Below are positions 1-12,795 of a stretch of DNA of 64,000 nt, one piece after another (position 1 is the stretch's first letter; every line of letters starts with the position of its first letter). Source of the DNA: Oscheius dolichura. Lineage: Eukaryota; Nematoda; Chromadorea; Rhabditida; Rhabditidae. Where the stretch lies: positions 2,294,001 through 2,358,000 of the forward strand of contig OW051493.1 in the NCBI GenBank assembly GCA_932521035.1. Reading direction: 5' to 3'. Both the position numbers and the translations under genes were made by a program. The notes below the pieces were generated by a model, which saw nothing but the letters and a program-made list of their open reading frames with translations, searched no databases and had not been told where the DNA came from.

Positions 1-591
1 GCGGAGTTGAGTGCCAATTGGACCAATTTCCCGTTTCAACTTTAGAAACGGTGACGATGCCATCACTGGAAAAAAAAACGACCAATAAAAGGGTAGAATA
101 AAAACGATGGGCGCAGGTAGCTTATCAACCGGGTCGATTTCTCTCTTCCCGCGCTTTGGTTACAAGCCAATGCAAGGGTAAACAAGTGAGAAATGATAAT
201 AGCACAGTGCCTGCCCTTTTAATATTTCAATAGTTAAAGGGAAGAGCGCAAATCCTCTCGGACAACCAACACTACGATTTTTGAATGGCAATTGAAAATC
301 CACAGACGATTTCCTCTAAAAACCCCTTCGACTACAAAAAATCTACACTACAATTTATTAATTTTTCCCATTTAAAAAAGACAACAACAAATAAACATAG
401 GTTCTTTTATTTCGAGTTAGCAAAAACAATACATAAATAGATAGATCGGTCGATGTTATAGGAATCCTTCGAAGAGAAACCAGCTACACACCAACCAAAA
501 ACTACAGAATACTTTGTACACGCAGACGTTATCCATCAGAAGACCCGAAAAAGACTAGCGGATACTTGAGATATTTGGCAAGGAAAATGGC
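1..591. other. 3' flank of xrn-1
   Basis: No coding region is recognised here. On the minus strand this is the 3' UTR and flank of xrn-1. AATAAA signals for that strand (TTTATT on plus) lie near 355-360 and 405-410, so transcript ends around 340-400 are plausible. Confidence 0.55.
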
Positions 592-3500
592 TCAATCCGT
601 GGAGAAGGTGGCTGCCAGACGGCACTTCCTCTGTCTCTTCGATCCACCTGCCGTCGTCGTCGTCGTCGATCCACCGCCGGCCGGCTGCTTCGGAACATTT
701 CGCAACTTATCCGAGGACTGTTGATCCGGTAAGGTGGCGGGAACGAGTCGAGGATTTGTAATCTTGCGTCCACCACCACGAGGGCCAGAGTAGCCGCCGC
801 CTCGCTTGAATGTTGAGATCTGAAATGGTCACTGGTCATTAATCGTCTTCCTGTTGCTCTAGTCCTTTAAATAAAAGAGAGGAAAACCTACAGTACTGGG
901 TCTCAGGTCCGTCACTTTCAAAGGATCCACATTAGACATAGGAATCAGTGGCGGAGCCGCCTGGGGCGGGGCAGATTGCCGCTGCTGCTGCTGCTCCCAT
1001 GGCGATATCTGCTGCAGCCCAAGCGGGGATAACTGTGGCTGCTGCTGGACAACCAGAGGAGAGATCATCATTATCTGAAAAATTCACTATTTCTAGGGAA
1101 GAAGGAGTGCCACAGTTAGACAGCCAAGTCCAAATGGAGTAAAATCAGACACGAACCATAGGAGCCATTTCCTTCTGCTGTGTGACTTGTGTCTGCTGCA
1201 GATGCGGATGAGGAATCGTCTTGTTGACGAAGACACGATCCTTTGGATGGCTAAAATACACAAATCTCTCCTTCAGAAAGAATGACGAACCTTTTCTTGG
1301 CAGATCCAGAATGTCCACCTCCTCCCACAGCTGCCGACGTCGAGGAAGAGGGAGACGCCTCGGCCGGTCCAACAACAATCTTCGAGAGGATCTTCTCCAC
1401 TGTGGGTTGCTGGTTTTCAGCTTCTTTCACTGCCGCCAGATCACCGCGTTTCAGGAGCTGTATTATCGGCTGAACAGGCTGCTGCTGTGGCTCCTTCGGC
1501 TGTGGTGCCGCTGTCGCCACTCCTCCGGCTTTCTTCAATCCCAACAGCGAGGACAGCTGATCCTGGACCTTTCTCTTCTCGTTCTCCTCTTCTTCCGTCT
1601 TTTCCCTCTTCAATAGGATCATCTTCGGCTGTTCGGCAGCCTTGTTTTTCGTTTCAGGAGCCTTGGATGACGAGGCTTTCGTCTCGTCGGCTCTCGCCTT
1701 CACGGGTACCTTCGACGACGTTGCCTGCTGCTGGTCGCCCGTCTCCACATTTCCTCTATTTCTCCTATTGGGCTTTTCTCTAGCCTCTCCCTAGAAATAG
1801 TCATTCATTACAAGGAAAGCAGTCCGAATCTTACCCTATATTGAACCTTTTGACTATAGGTGGCCGTATTATTGTTGCTGTTCCGTCCAGCAGCCAGACG
1901 CTGCTGGGGTTCATTCCTGGCGGGCGGGGGCTGCCGTCTCTGCTCTGCCGGCACCTTCTTCGGCTTGCCCTTTCTCTCCTTTCCATAGGTTATATTGATG
2001 ACCGAGGTAATGGAAAGACGGACAACTGAGGCCATATCAAGTCTAGAAAATTACAAAAATATGAATGATCCCAAAAAGAAACAAACTTTTTGATTCCACC
2101 CTTAAATTCCTTGTCGAATAGAACCTCAATCTGATCTCCAAAGATACCGATGATAGTTCCCAGATGGCCAAAGGACAGACTGCCACTGACAATGCTCACA
2201 ACACGATCCAGCAGCTGGAAATCCGCATCCGGATCCGGGCGAATTTTTCCATCATAGAGATCCGGCTGAAAATGGGGAAGATTAGTTTACAGAAAGAAGA
2301 AAACCCAAATCACAAAAAACTGGATAGAATAATCTCACCTTGAAGAGAATATCCGGTCTTACGGATCCTTTAAACATTTGGACATGGCCCCTCGGAGCTT
2401 TGACTTGATTCTCCACTTTGGAGAGAAGAAGTGAGTCGACCACCTGGGCACCGCCGTCCTGCTTTTCAATCGAGGCAGTTGGCAACCCGGAAAGGTACTC
2501 CTGCAACTCGGGCAGCCGCTTCTCTCGCACCTTCTCATTCTCCCAAATTTCGTGGCTATAGTAGACGTCATTATAGCTGGCTGAATCCTGAAGCACGGAA
2601 AACAGCTCGGGGAATCGTTTCTGGTAGTCGTTGATCAGATTCACGGCCAGGCTCGAATACAGCCACATCTCATTCACACGGCGGGTATAGTCCGGCGTCT
2701 AGAAGTAGAAATACAATAGAAGAAGAAAAAGATACCTCCAAATTCCTCTTGGACAGCTTCAAATTGAGGCCAATATTAATTCGATAGCCGCCAGTTTCCT
2801 CGCCTTTTGGCCGGTCACCATCAATCAGGAAAATAGTACCAGTTATACGGCCAATTACCTTCATACTCACTGAAACAAGGAAAAATTATGTTTATAACTC
2901 AAAAAAAGACCCAGCGAACAGTGTGAATCGACACGGCGTGTTAACTGTGGCTCTTCATTGAAACCATTTCCACACTTTTAGACAGCGGAAAGCCACAGTT
3001 CACACGTGTCGTTTTTCGGTTTATTTATCTGTTTTTTCCATGTGTGCTCAAATTTTAAGAAGGGGAAGGAAGAGAAGCGTTGAAACTCACATTTTTCTGT
3101 TCTCTTGCTCGTCTGATGAGTATCAAACCAGGGCAGAGAGTTGCCGGCCATATTCGACTTGATCTTCGACAAATCCGGATGTGGGATAACAGCACACATG
3201 ACACGAATACGGCCTAAAATCATTATTTTACTTTCTACAAATCCAGAAGTGCTTACAGTTCTCCTTTCCGACATTCTCTATACTGTCAACCAGGCAGGCA
3301 TATCCAAATGCCTGTACCGAGGGACTCATCACAAAGACGCGACTGTGGAACGGATAGGCCTTCTCGATCGGAATCTCGGCCAGCCGCCGTCCTTGTTCCA
3401 CGGTAATATTCGTCACGACAAGGTTCACCGGCACCGCGATGGCATCCTCCGCCGAGCCGTATTGCTTCCTCGGTATCAGCATATTATCCTTCGTCTCATA

Positions 3501-6500
3501 CGTAATTCCAAGAAAACGTTTCACATAGGCAATGGCTTTCGGATTGCCACAGTCGATCGCAAAACGAGTAATTTGTCGATCCTTCAATGCTTGAAGTCTC
3601 TTCTGAACGGCTGCCTGCTCGTCAGCATCCAGCTCCTCCACCGACAGCGAGCTATCCAATCCCTGGTAGCGATGCGTCAAACTCGTCACATGGTCAACAA
3701 TTCCCATCTGGAAATTAGACACTCTAATAGTGAAATATAAACGGTAGGATACCTTGAGAACGGGCCATTCGACGCAGACCTCCTTTCCAATCAAATCCGT
3801 AGCCAGAGTGGGCATATCCGCGGCTTGATCCTCCCGGTGGCCAATTGTCAGCACCATTGATGGCCTCCTACTTGGCTGATTGAAGACGGACACACCGACC
3901 TGGAAGCAGAACAAATTAAACTGTTTTCAAAAAGCCATACCGATTTGAGTTTTCCCGTGTGGGGAAGATGTTTCATCGTGGGGAAACCGGGGAAATAGAC
4001 ATCCAACTTAGCATTGGACAACAGGCCCCAGACGACCTTCTCCTTGGGAATACGGAACAGATTCATATCCAGCAGCGCCAGATTAGCCTTGGGACTGCGA
4101 GTTTGTTCGTCTATCTGGGTAGTGAACAAGCAGTGATGGCCGTGCTTGTTCCGATTCTTTTCCTCAGTTGACAGAAGCGGCTCCTTGCTTTGAATAGCCT
4201 CCAGCAGGCGTTTCTCCGCGATGAACGGGATCAGCACAACTGCCTCCCAATCGTTTTGTTTTCCATTCAAATCCGTCTTGAAATCCGTCGGATAGAAGTC
4301 AGCAATTGCTGATTCGGTGGAGATCATCAGCTCTCTCAGTGCCGGGGGAAGACAGTCAGCACTGGCTGCCGGCAACACAGCCAACAGTTGCTCAAACGGA
4401 TGGAATGGCTCCGACAGCTCGAAACCCATTTCCATTCCGGAGAAATCGGCCACATCCGAAATGTAGGGAGCATAGTGATGCTCAAAGTACCTGAAACAAG
4501 AGGAATAATGTTATTGTAACAGGCAGAAGGAGTGTAAAACGACACGGCGCGTGAACTGTGGCTTTAACAAACGACATGGCGCGTGAACTGTGGTGTCCAA
4601 TAAAATGAGTTGTAGCCACAGTTCACACGCCGTGTCGTTTCATTGTCCTTATTTTGCCCGCTATTCTGTCTACAACCAATAAAAGTAAGAAAGACAACGT
4701 ACCAATTCCAACTAACACATCCATGGTAATAATAGTGAAGGATCCATTGAATAGCCCTGACGTAGCCCTCAGACTGGGACTTCAGTTGGTCTTTTGAGAT
4801 ATTTCCAAACTTCAGCTTCTCCTTGTAATAGTTCTTCTTGTGTCGCTTGAAACCGTTGCCAATAGTCCGACTCCAGCACGCCTCCAGATTACTCTCAAAC
4901 TCCTTATCGTCCATATGGCTAAGCGCGGCCATTGCCATCTCACGGACAAATTCTTCCTCTACCGGATCTTCTGCATCTAAACCCGATTTGTCATTTTTAA
5001 ATGAAAATGGCAGGAACTGACCCAAATTAGCCAACGCATCAGCTGCCGAGGCGATGCCGAGGTCGTCGTCAGTTGTCGACTTCTGCGTCGGGTCGAGTTC
5101 CTCCTCATCCGATGAGATAAAGGCTGCATCACCCGAGCTCGTCTCTCCAGACTCTTCAACATCCTCATCGTCCGTTGTTGCATCAGACATATCCGAATCT
5201 TGAAAAGCCACGAGTTCTTCGTCAGCAGCGGCTGCCTGCTCTTCCAGAAGAGTTTCCATGGCTCCCGGCTGTACAACTTGTTGGCGTTTACCTTTCAGGT
5301 AACTCTCATCCTCAATCATCTTCAAAAAATGGTCACGATCATTTTCAGCTACGGCTTTTAAGAATATTTCAAAACGTTTTAGGTTCAGATAACCGGACTC
5401 GTTGATATACCCTGAAATAACGCAAGTTTAGTGGAGAAAGGGGAGAATAAAAGTGCCCTACACCCGGAGAAGCACCAATTTGGAGCGCCAACCAAAGATT
5501 CATCCAAATTTACAGCCAGTAAATCTCCACGTGCTTCTTCGGGAGCCTTGGAATAACTTTTAAACCTATTTTCTAGTTTTTCTGTCATTTTTCAGGTCAA
5601 CTTTAGTTGAGACTATAGTCTTGGATGAATCTTGACCTCCAGGCGTTGGGAATACTGTAACCTGTCTCTAACTTACCGTCTAATGTAGGCAGCACCTTCT
5701 TATAAGCATCAAACAAAAATGGCAGTCCATCATCATGAATATGTACATGGGGTAAATGTGGAATAAAATCATTTCCTACTAAAAAACCCATTAGTACCCA
5801 GTCATCAATAATTCTTTCCATATCATAAGCAAAACTCAATTGATCCTAAAAGATTCGTATAAAAAGAAGAGGAAATGGTCTCCGACCTTTACAGAATAAA
5901 ATTCCCAGGCTAAATATTCTCTCAATAGGGAGAGGTGAAGAAGATGAAACGTCGTCTGACTTGGAGCAGTTGGCTTCTTGACTGTGGGCGGTGCCTTCTG
6001 TCCTGGCTTCTTCTTCATGGGTCTTGGCTGACGGCCAAATTTGACTTCCTCTCGCAGCAGACTAAAATGCGGCTCGTGGGAGCAAATTCCAAGCATAATC
6101 TGGAGAAAAGGAGCTTTATAAAAAAGAAGAGAACGAAATGAACCAAATCAGCATCCAAGCCGTACATGCAGTGCCTCGTATTGGCGTCATAGGCCTCATT
6201 GATCCGTTCAGTCCGAATAAAATCCATAATCTTGTGCTCTCCTTCACCGGGTACCTAAAACACCGCTTGGTTTTATTTAGAAATGAGGAAAACTCACATT
6301 GTGACCGGATAAGATGATCCGAATTCCTTGCCACTTGGCATCCCCGTTGATTTTTTTCGCAATCCATTGGGACAGCTCCGAATGAAGTCGAACCATAAAT
6401 GGGGTTCCTGTAACGAAACGAGGATTAGTGTTGCTACTTCCTAGGGTCAAATTTTATCCGGTTGTTATCAGTTAGCTGTTGAATTTGGTCAGGAAACAGT

Positions 6501-7248
6501 ATTCGAACAGTTTTTTTTCAAGAAAAGGTCAAAACTTGTTCCTCACGACAATTCGGGCAATTTGACCATTTTAACTTTGTTGGCGGTTCATTTCGGCCGT
6601 TGGTCAATTTCAACCGAAATTTTCTTGTAAAATGTGTCAAATTAATTTCATTACGGGCAGGGTCGATCCCGGTCGGCACAACCGGAAAATTTTGGAAAAT
6701 GGCGCCACGGGTCTTGTTTCAATTGTGAATCTGACCGAAAGACGGCCAACTAACCGGGAGTAATGCAGTTGGAGTCGAATCTCTTCTCATCTGGGATTTC
6801 TTCGCCCTTTTTCATGGCCTTCTCCAATTGTTCCTGGGCTGTTCTGGCCGACATAAAGCGCCGTGCCCTCTGTTGATTCATCTTGGCCCTCGGAGCCACT
6901 CCATCCACTGCCAGGTAGAAGACTTTTTGAGGTCTGACAATTAAGAAGAGCTTCTGAAATGAAGAAAGACTATAAATGTCGGATGAGCCGGGCCAAACCT
7001 CGATGTAGTCGAAAATATCCAAGAATATTTGCTCTTCCGTAATTCTGAACGTCACATCGTCGTCATTGGGATGGCTGCAGTTGTGAATAATTCCATTCAT
7101 GTCCAAGTACAGATTATCGAATTCAGGAATCTTAAAAAAAAATTTACTGTATTATTTTAGGACGGATATATACCTGGGAATCGCTGATAACTTCACTCAA
7201 CGTTGGGTAGCGCTCTGACAGCCAGCGATAAAACTTCGGAACTCCCAT
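592..7248 (-). CDS. xrn-1: 5'-3' exoribonuclease XRN1, 20 exons
   Basis: Cytoplasmic 5'-3' exoribonuclease that degrades decapped mRNA. Exons (high to low): 7248-7174, 7130-6999, 6953-6755, 6407-6298, 6254-6144, 6099-5887, 5845-5677, 5411-4703, 4490-3941, 3899-3753, 3707-3257, 3213-3091, 2869-2736, 2698-2339, 2265-2087, 2042-1835, 1790-1291, 1250-1157, 1074-892, 819-592. All junctions keep phase and give 1,624 aa, the usual size for animal XRN1. The N-terminus begins [10 protein letters not shown]. Acidic nuclease motifs are visible: YLDMNG (Asp35), [30 protein letters not shown] and [11 protein letters not shown]. An acidic linker (exon 8) precedes the barrel/winged-helix region. The C-terminal exons are Gln/Pro-, Lys- and Gly/Arg-rich and their boundaries are the least certain. 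Introns 8 and 12 carry copies of the dispersed 24-nt repeat. Confidence 0.93.
2928..3014. repeat. Dispersed 24-nt repeat, inverted pair in xrn-1 intron 12
   Basis: One plus-oriented unit (CGACACGGCGTG then TTAACTGTGG) at about 2928-2955 and one inverted unit at about 2993-3014 could pair into a hairpin. Both lie in the intron between exons 12 and 13. Confidence 0.8.
4537..4640. repeat. Dispersed 24-nt repeat, two direct plus one inverted unit in xrn-1 intron 8
   Basis: Two head-to-tail units (about 4537-4562 and 4566-4591) carry GGCGCGTGAACTGTGG. An inverted unit at 4615-4640 reads CCACAGTTCACACGCC. The insertion lies inside the intron 4491-4702, which is longer than most xrn-1 introns because of it. 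Confidence 0.85.
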
Positions 7249-7256
7249 TTTTAGCT
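7249..7256 (-). promoter_or_regulatory. Probable spliced-leader acceptor of xrn-1
   Basis: Reading the minus strand, TTTTCAG ends 6 bases before the xrn-1 ATG. An acceptor so close to a start codon is what nematode trans-splicing produces. It supports the chosen start, as does the exact XRN1 N-terminus. Confidence 0.6.
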
Positions 7257-7663
7257 GAAAATTAATGTTATTTCTGGGTCGATAAAAGAGCGAAGAAAAG
7301 AGAAACGGATGTAATACGAAAAGCGCTGCAAGCCGATTGGGGGAGCGCCTTTAGAAATTTCTTTTTTGGTCACGGACGCAATAATTCGTCGCACCCGTGA
7401 CACCGACACAAACAGCGGAAATATTACCCAACCGACCAGGAGAGAATTGGAAGGAAAAATGACACGATTTCACCGTTTGGACAGAATATTATCAGGTAGG
7501 AACATGTCCCCAAACATTTTTCGCTTTTTGACCCGGGAAACTAACGGAATAGAGAAATGCGTTCTTATCGGGGAATGGCAAATACACAGAGCGCTTCCCC
7601 ATTGGGAAAGCGATAAGGTCCACCCGCTTTTTTGAGCAAGTGGTTCATCCCGTTCTCTTCTTG

Positions 7664-7772
7664 GCGCGGCGTGTCAACTGTGGCGCGGGCAAACGACACG
7701 GCGCGTGAACTGTGGCTGCTCATTTCACGCCATGATTTGCCACAATTCCTACACCGTGTCGTTTGTCGACTG
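7664..7772. repeat. Dispersed 24-nt repeat cluster
   Basis: A degenerate unit (GGCGTGTCAACTGTGG, about 7664-7682), a good direct unit (7693-7718) and an inverted diverged unit (7743-7772) ending CACCGTGTCGTTTGTC. Confidence 0.8.
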
Positions 7773-8057
7773 TTTTGTCCAGAAACCCTCTCTTATTGTT
7801 TTCCTCACTCTATTCCTTGGGAATCGCGATCTTCTGGTCTCTTCCAGCAACTACTCTCTTCTGTAATCGAACCCTTTTATTCGTCCATCGTCTTGCCACC
7901 CCGTCTCTTTCTTATTCCTTTCGTTCCAACACAAAATATTTTCATATGAACACCACATACACCAATAATATGCAAAATATATCACAATATCTGTTATACA
8001 CCTATTACACCGGAGAATAAATGCAAATTTCTGAAATGGGGGTACGGATTCGGGACA

Positions 8058-8079
8058 GGGGGGGGGGGGGGGGGGGGGG
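8058..8079 (+). repeat. Poly-G homopolymer (22 G)
   Basis: An uninterrupted run of 22 guanines lies 31 bases downstream of the lin-31 stop on its template side. It is a strong G-quadruplex candidate. Such tracts are scattered in C. elegans and need the FANCJ-like helicase DOG-1 for stable replication (established knowledge). The exact length may be affected by sequencing error. Confidence 0.85.
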
Positions 8080-8109
8080 CAATATTGCAAGGAAGTGAAT
8101 ACAAACAGA

Positions 8110-11100
8110 CTAACTGTTTAGGAGAGATTCAATAGAAAAACCATTACTTGGCGGGGTTTGACTAGGAGAGACTTTTGAATCGAAAGAGGAAATATCAAAT
8201 GGATTACAAGAAATGCTATTGAAAAGTTGAGGCATAAGGAATAGCAAGGGATTCAGGAGAGAGATATCGGTAGGCAACGGCAGAGGGTTGATCCAAGGCA
8301 TCGGGGGGAGAGGTCCTTTGGAGGGCAGGGCCGAAGCAGAATCCAGCTCTTCTTTTAACTGAAATAGAGGGAAATTTGTTTACATTATTATGTGAAAAAG
8401 TGAAACACGAAGGATGTTGTGGTTAGGATTCCACTGACCGTACAAAAAGTGAGCAATAGAAAGGGGAACCGGGCAAAAGGAGAACAATAAAACCTGGATG
8501 AGTTCAATCAGTTCTTCCTAACCACCGCCTCTTCAAAGAAGCACGAGAAACTTGGCCCATCTATTTTATCGCACAACGCTGACTCCTACTTTGTGATCAA
8601 CTGGATTTTCATTTATTTCCGGTTGCCGCCCCCCGCATAGAATGGAGAAAACTCTTGCACTTTCTACGTTGCTGGCGTCTTCACCACCATAGGGATTTTT
8701 GTAGCTCGTGTAAAACTCGAATATCGTTTGATCGATCTTTCTTTGAGCAAACGAGTTTGGGTGTGCTCCCTAGTCCGCAAGCTATCACAGAAACATGAGT
8801 TATTCCTTGAGGCGGTTGTTAGGAAGAACTGATTGAACTCATCCAGGGTTTATTGTTCTCCTTTTGCTCAGTTCCCCTTTCTATTGCTCACTTTTTATAC
8901 GGTCAGTGGAATCCTAACCACAACATCCTTCGTGTTCCACTTTTTCACATAATAATTGTGCTCTTTTTGTCTCCATTTGCTTGAAAATGGGAATGTTTGC
9001 CTTTTTTTTATTATTAATAGAAAGAGACGCACTTTTGCTGCCACAGAAGCCGCTTTCGTCAAAATTTTAGCTTTTTTATTCTAATTTCGACCATGAACAA
9101 GTATGTGTGCATTTATAAGTTGTGAAAACCATCTCCAATCTGCGCAATATTAACATTTTTATACGTATCTCATCGAGAGAAATCGATTAGTGCCAAAAAC
9201 AACGTTTTTAGAAGCAAGATGAGAATTTCGATATTTTTAGGCACCCTTTTCGGCAATGCGCGCCTTTACAGGGGCGTAGCGTCAAAAACGCTCCTATGAG
9301 ATAATCAGGACGCAGTTTTGGCGTTTATTCGTCAAAGTCAAGGAAAAATAGAAGAACCCCCCAGCTCATAAGGCTACTATGAAGAAATTTTGACCTTGAG
9401 CACAATACAAAATTGCCTGTGATCTACCGGCTATAATCCCGTCGAGAATCTTCCTTGAAACGGACTACATAGAGCCGCACAGCACGATCCACGCTAGACT
9501 TTCTTTCTACTCTTCTGTACTTCTCTAAATAAATCTGGTCAAATGTCTCTCGACCATGATCATTGAACATGTGGGATCTTCTTGAGCGCCAAATGACAAG
9601 GGAAGCTGCTAGAACCGACCGGGAAGAACTACAGAATAGCGTTCTTCTTGGAGAATTACATCCGTGACCAAGCGCTTTCTCCTGTTTTCCCATTCGTCCG
9701 TTTTCCCTCGCATTAATCCTCTCCACCTACTTTAATCAAATTGTGTTGAGCTTTTCCTTATTTTCCCTCGGAACCATTGTTTGTCAAAAAGGCGCTCCTT
9801 TACCGTACCCCTCCCCCTCCCGTCACATCCATCTACGTCGTCCTTCGATCATCTGCTGATCATTTTCATTTGCTCTATCAAAAAGGCAAACGCCGCCACC
9901 GATACACACACCCTCGACCCGCACCTAACGGGTTCGGGCGCCAACGGAAAGCGAATACTTTGGATGGAATACGGTAGAGAGAAGTCACAAGATGGGGAAA
10001 AGAAGGACAAATGTTTACCTTGAACCGTTTTCGACGACGAAGACAGCTTCCATTTTCGAACATTCCCAGAGCCGCGGGGTGGACAGCCCAATAAGAACCC
10101 TGAAAAGAAGAATATTGCTAGCCAATGTGGAGTCTACCTTTCCAGGACGGTCTGGCCTTCTTGGAATCTTGATAAAACAATCATTGAACGACAAATTATG
10201 GCGTAGGGAGTTCTGCCATCTGAAAACAAAGTTTTCTATACAAATGACAGCTTGTAAACTGCGGACGGAAGTCAGAAAATTAACAAACCTTTGAGTATTC
10301 TTCCTATAAAAGGGATATTTATCCATAATAAACTTGTAGATCTCCGTGAGGGGTAGCATCTTCTCCTCAGAGTTCTGTATAGCCATATAGGTCAGCCAAA
10401 TATACGAGTACGGCGGTTTCTGGAACATTTTAACCCTTTATTTCAGATGACATCCTCTCTTCTCCAAATAACCTTCCCTGGAGGCACCGTCTGGTCTGTC
10501 TAGCTAATTAGCATAAACGTGGTAGTGGTGGACGGCGTTGGAGGGTAAAAAAACGAAGGGAGGAGGACGAACGGGCCGAAGCACATTAGAAGAAGAGACG
10601 GGCGCGAAAACGGGCAAAAAGGGGAAGTGACTGGGAAGGAAGACCGAGAAAAGGAGAAAGAAGAGGAAACTGGTATAAAATAGAGATGTGGGGAGAAGAA
10701 AAACAAATGACTACTGTAGTGGTGGAAGGAGAAGAGGTTGGTGGCCTGTGGTGGAAGGAAACCGACAGTTTCTTGGGTTGATAAGGCGTCGACGAGGTAA
10801 TTTTCTTTTGACTAATGATCAGAGTTACGGAATAAATCGGCTAGTGAGGTCAGAAAGGCGATAATCCCAAAGACAATAGGTTCCAGCGGATAAAAGCGGG
10901 GATTTCTTGCCATTTTCACGAGGAACCAAAAAGGAAGGAATAAAAGGATTTCAAAGAGGTTCTGGCTAATAAAAATAGAATAGAGTTGTTAGATTCTGAT
11001 AAAAATGAGCCCGAGATTTGTTTAGAGATGGAATAGAAAGGAGATTAGAAAAGCCGCGCCTGAAAGAACCCCGGATCTCACCTGTTCATCATATGAGTCT

Positions 11101-11117
11101 TTTCCTGGTCGAGGCAT
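8110..11117 (-). CDS. lin-31: FoxB forkhead transcription factor, LIN-31 type
   Basis: Nuclear winged-helix transcription factor; in C. elegans LIN-31 controls vulval fates downstream of MAP kinase. Exons: 11117-11082, 10419-10289, 10219-10138, 10099-10019, 8358-8110; all phases join, giving 192 aa. Exon 1 encodes [12 protein letters not shown], the FoxB N-terminus. The forkhead domain occupies about residues 13-105, with [38 protein letters not shown] and [15 protein letters not shown]. The last exon is Pro/Leu-rich and ends FSIESLL, like the FoxB C-terminal motif. It is somewhat shorter than C. elegans LIN-31, so an extra exon inside the 1.66-kb last intron is possible, but none is convincing. 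That intron carries a foldback element. A minus-strand AATAAA lies near 7874. Confidence 0.92.
8385..8954. mobile_element. Foldback element in lin-31 last intron
   Basis: Two arms of about 147 bp (8385-8531 and 8808-8954) are near-perfect inverted copies, both containing GAACAATAAACC-like and AGTTCAATCAGTTCTTCCTA-like sequence. They flank a unique centre of about 276 bp. There is no transposase ORF, so it is a non-autonomous foldback or MITE-like element. Confidence 0.85.
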
Positions 11118-12795
11118 CGTAGTCACTTCACTCCTCCATACACAATTAAATATGTCAGGGGGCAGAGAGTAGTCTGGTCTCAATTTGCGAGGTCTCAATT
11201 GAAAGAAAGACGTAGGGCGGGGTCGTCTTTCCAGCCAATGAACAAGCCGCCCCTTACCGTAGGGCGGGACTTTTTAACAGCGTGAGGAAGCTCAACCGGC
11301 TTTCCTTTTCCTGCTTTTTCTCGGCCTCTTTTTATTGTGACAGAATCAGAAAATTGCCTGATCGTAGGCAGAACGGGCGATTGTTGAGTTAAGAAGCGAG
11401 AACTGCAGGGATCCTTTTGTATTGAGCCCTTTCTTCCTGTTTCTAGTTCGATGTTTTTCCCAGCTTATCCTATCTGCTGTACAGTATCCTCCCCGTTAAA
11501 TATCATCCATCATTTGTCCGCTGGCTAAAAACTGCTCAAATTGTGACAATCCACCCGACACCTCCTCTCGCCTGGTCCAGTTTTCAGCGTTCCTTTTTCC
11601 AAATGTTAGCAGTGGAGAGAGTAAATCCCTAGTGACAGTTAAAGACGACCTGCTGCGACTAACCCAGTTCCTTTCGAGAGAAAAAAACGTTCAATTTGTT
11701 ATTGACTTAGAGAAAGCTCTTCCCATATTACACTCCAAAGTCAAAAGGAAGCGAGTTACCGTACGCCGCGACACATTGTGTTGGTGCTAACTGCTCCATT
11801 CCGTTAAACCTAATGACTTTTGTGGAAGGTGACTGTCAGCGAGAAGAGATGGAAGCAAGAAGGGAGAAAGACGTCTTTCAAAAACAGAGAAGAATGACTA
11901 CTTTATGACAGGAAAGAGTCAGAATTCTTTGTAGTACGGCATTTTAAAGTGTAAAAGGATATGGCATGTGAATTGGGTCACTGTACAAGCAAAAACCAAA
12001 CCACAGTTCACACGCCGTGTCGTTTGTCAGAGCCACAGTTCATCCGCCGTGTCGTTTTCCTGCGTCCACCTCTGTTTTGTAGTCAACTGCTTGCCCCAGC
12101 TGTTGTAAATTCACGCCTGGCATCTTCATCCCCCCTCCCAAATCAAAGTCACACCGCCAAATTACCTGTTGCCATCGGGTCGCTTTATCCCTCCCTGCCT
12201 CCTCATCCCGCAACAGAACCCCAATTATCCTTCGTTCGTTAGCAGAACAAGTTCTGACAAACTATTTCGGTCCATATCATCCTTCGGCGTCTTTCCGTCT
12301 ATCCTCACCGCCGTCAAGTCAACCGTGAGATATCTGCGCGGCATGGAGTGCTAATGTCTTGAAAAACGAAACGACACAGACTTTGAGACGCCGCTAAACT
12401 TCTTCTTCTTTTTGGCTAAATGGAGGAATGAAGAGGCATGGAGATTACTGTAGAGAGAAGAATCCGGCTAGAGTCCTTTTTCTACCGTATTCCCCCTCCT
12501 CGAAGGAATGCACAAATATTAGGTCAAGACGCGGTAAACATGTTAGTTAACTGAGTCATAAAAGGACAGAGAAGCTGATTGCCTGGCTCAAGATGGCAAG
12601 ACAGGAGGGAATTGCCCGAGAGGAGAACAGATGGCGGGGGAGAGAGATGTCCCACAGGTTGTCTCATACTCGGCTCGGCTAATTGAGACATATGGAGGAG
12701 GAATTAGAGGCTGGAAAGGAGCGGGGGAATTAACGGTTTATTAGGAAGAAGAATCGAGGGATAATGGACAAATAAAGGGAGAGGGAGAGAGAAGG
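11118..12795. other. Intergenic region upstream of lin-31
   Basis: This is the putative lin-31 promoter region plus the 3' flank of the next minus-strand gene (AATAAA on minus near 12735-12740). It contains one dispersed-repeat cluster (11958-12057). No gene is seen. Confidence 0.5.
11958..12057. repeat. Dispersed 24-nt repeat cluster
   Basis: A degenerate direct unit near 11958-11980 is followed by two inverted units at about 12000-12027 and 12031-12057, reading CCACAGTTCACACGCCGTGT and a TCCGCC variant. It lies upstream of lin-31. Confidence 0.8.

Larger units (their letters stand above)
7257..8109. other. Intergenic region between xrn-1 and lin-31
   Basis: It holds the xrn-1 promoter side, a cluster of the dispersed repeat (7664-7772), a minus-strand AATAAA signal near 7874 suited to lin-31, and a 22-base poly-G tract. 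Open frames here lack splice or motif support. Confidence 0.5.

Noticed and set aside
9424-9726. 100-aa minus-strand ORF in the lin-31 intron
   Set aside because: No start context, partner exon or recognisable motif. Inserting it between lin-31 exons would break the good phase match of exons 4 and 5.
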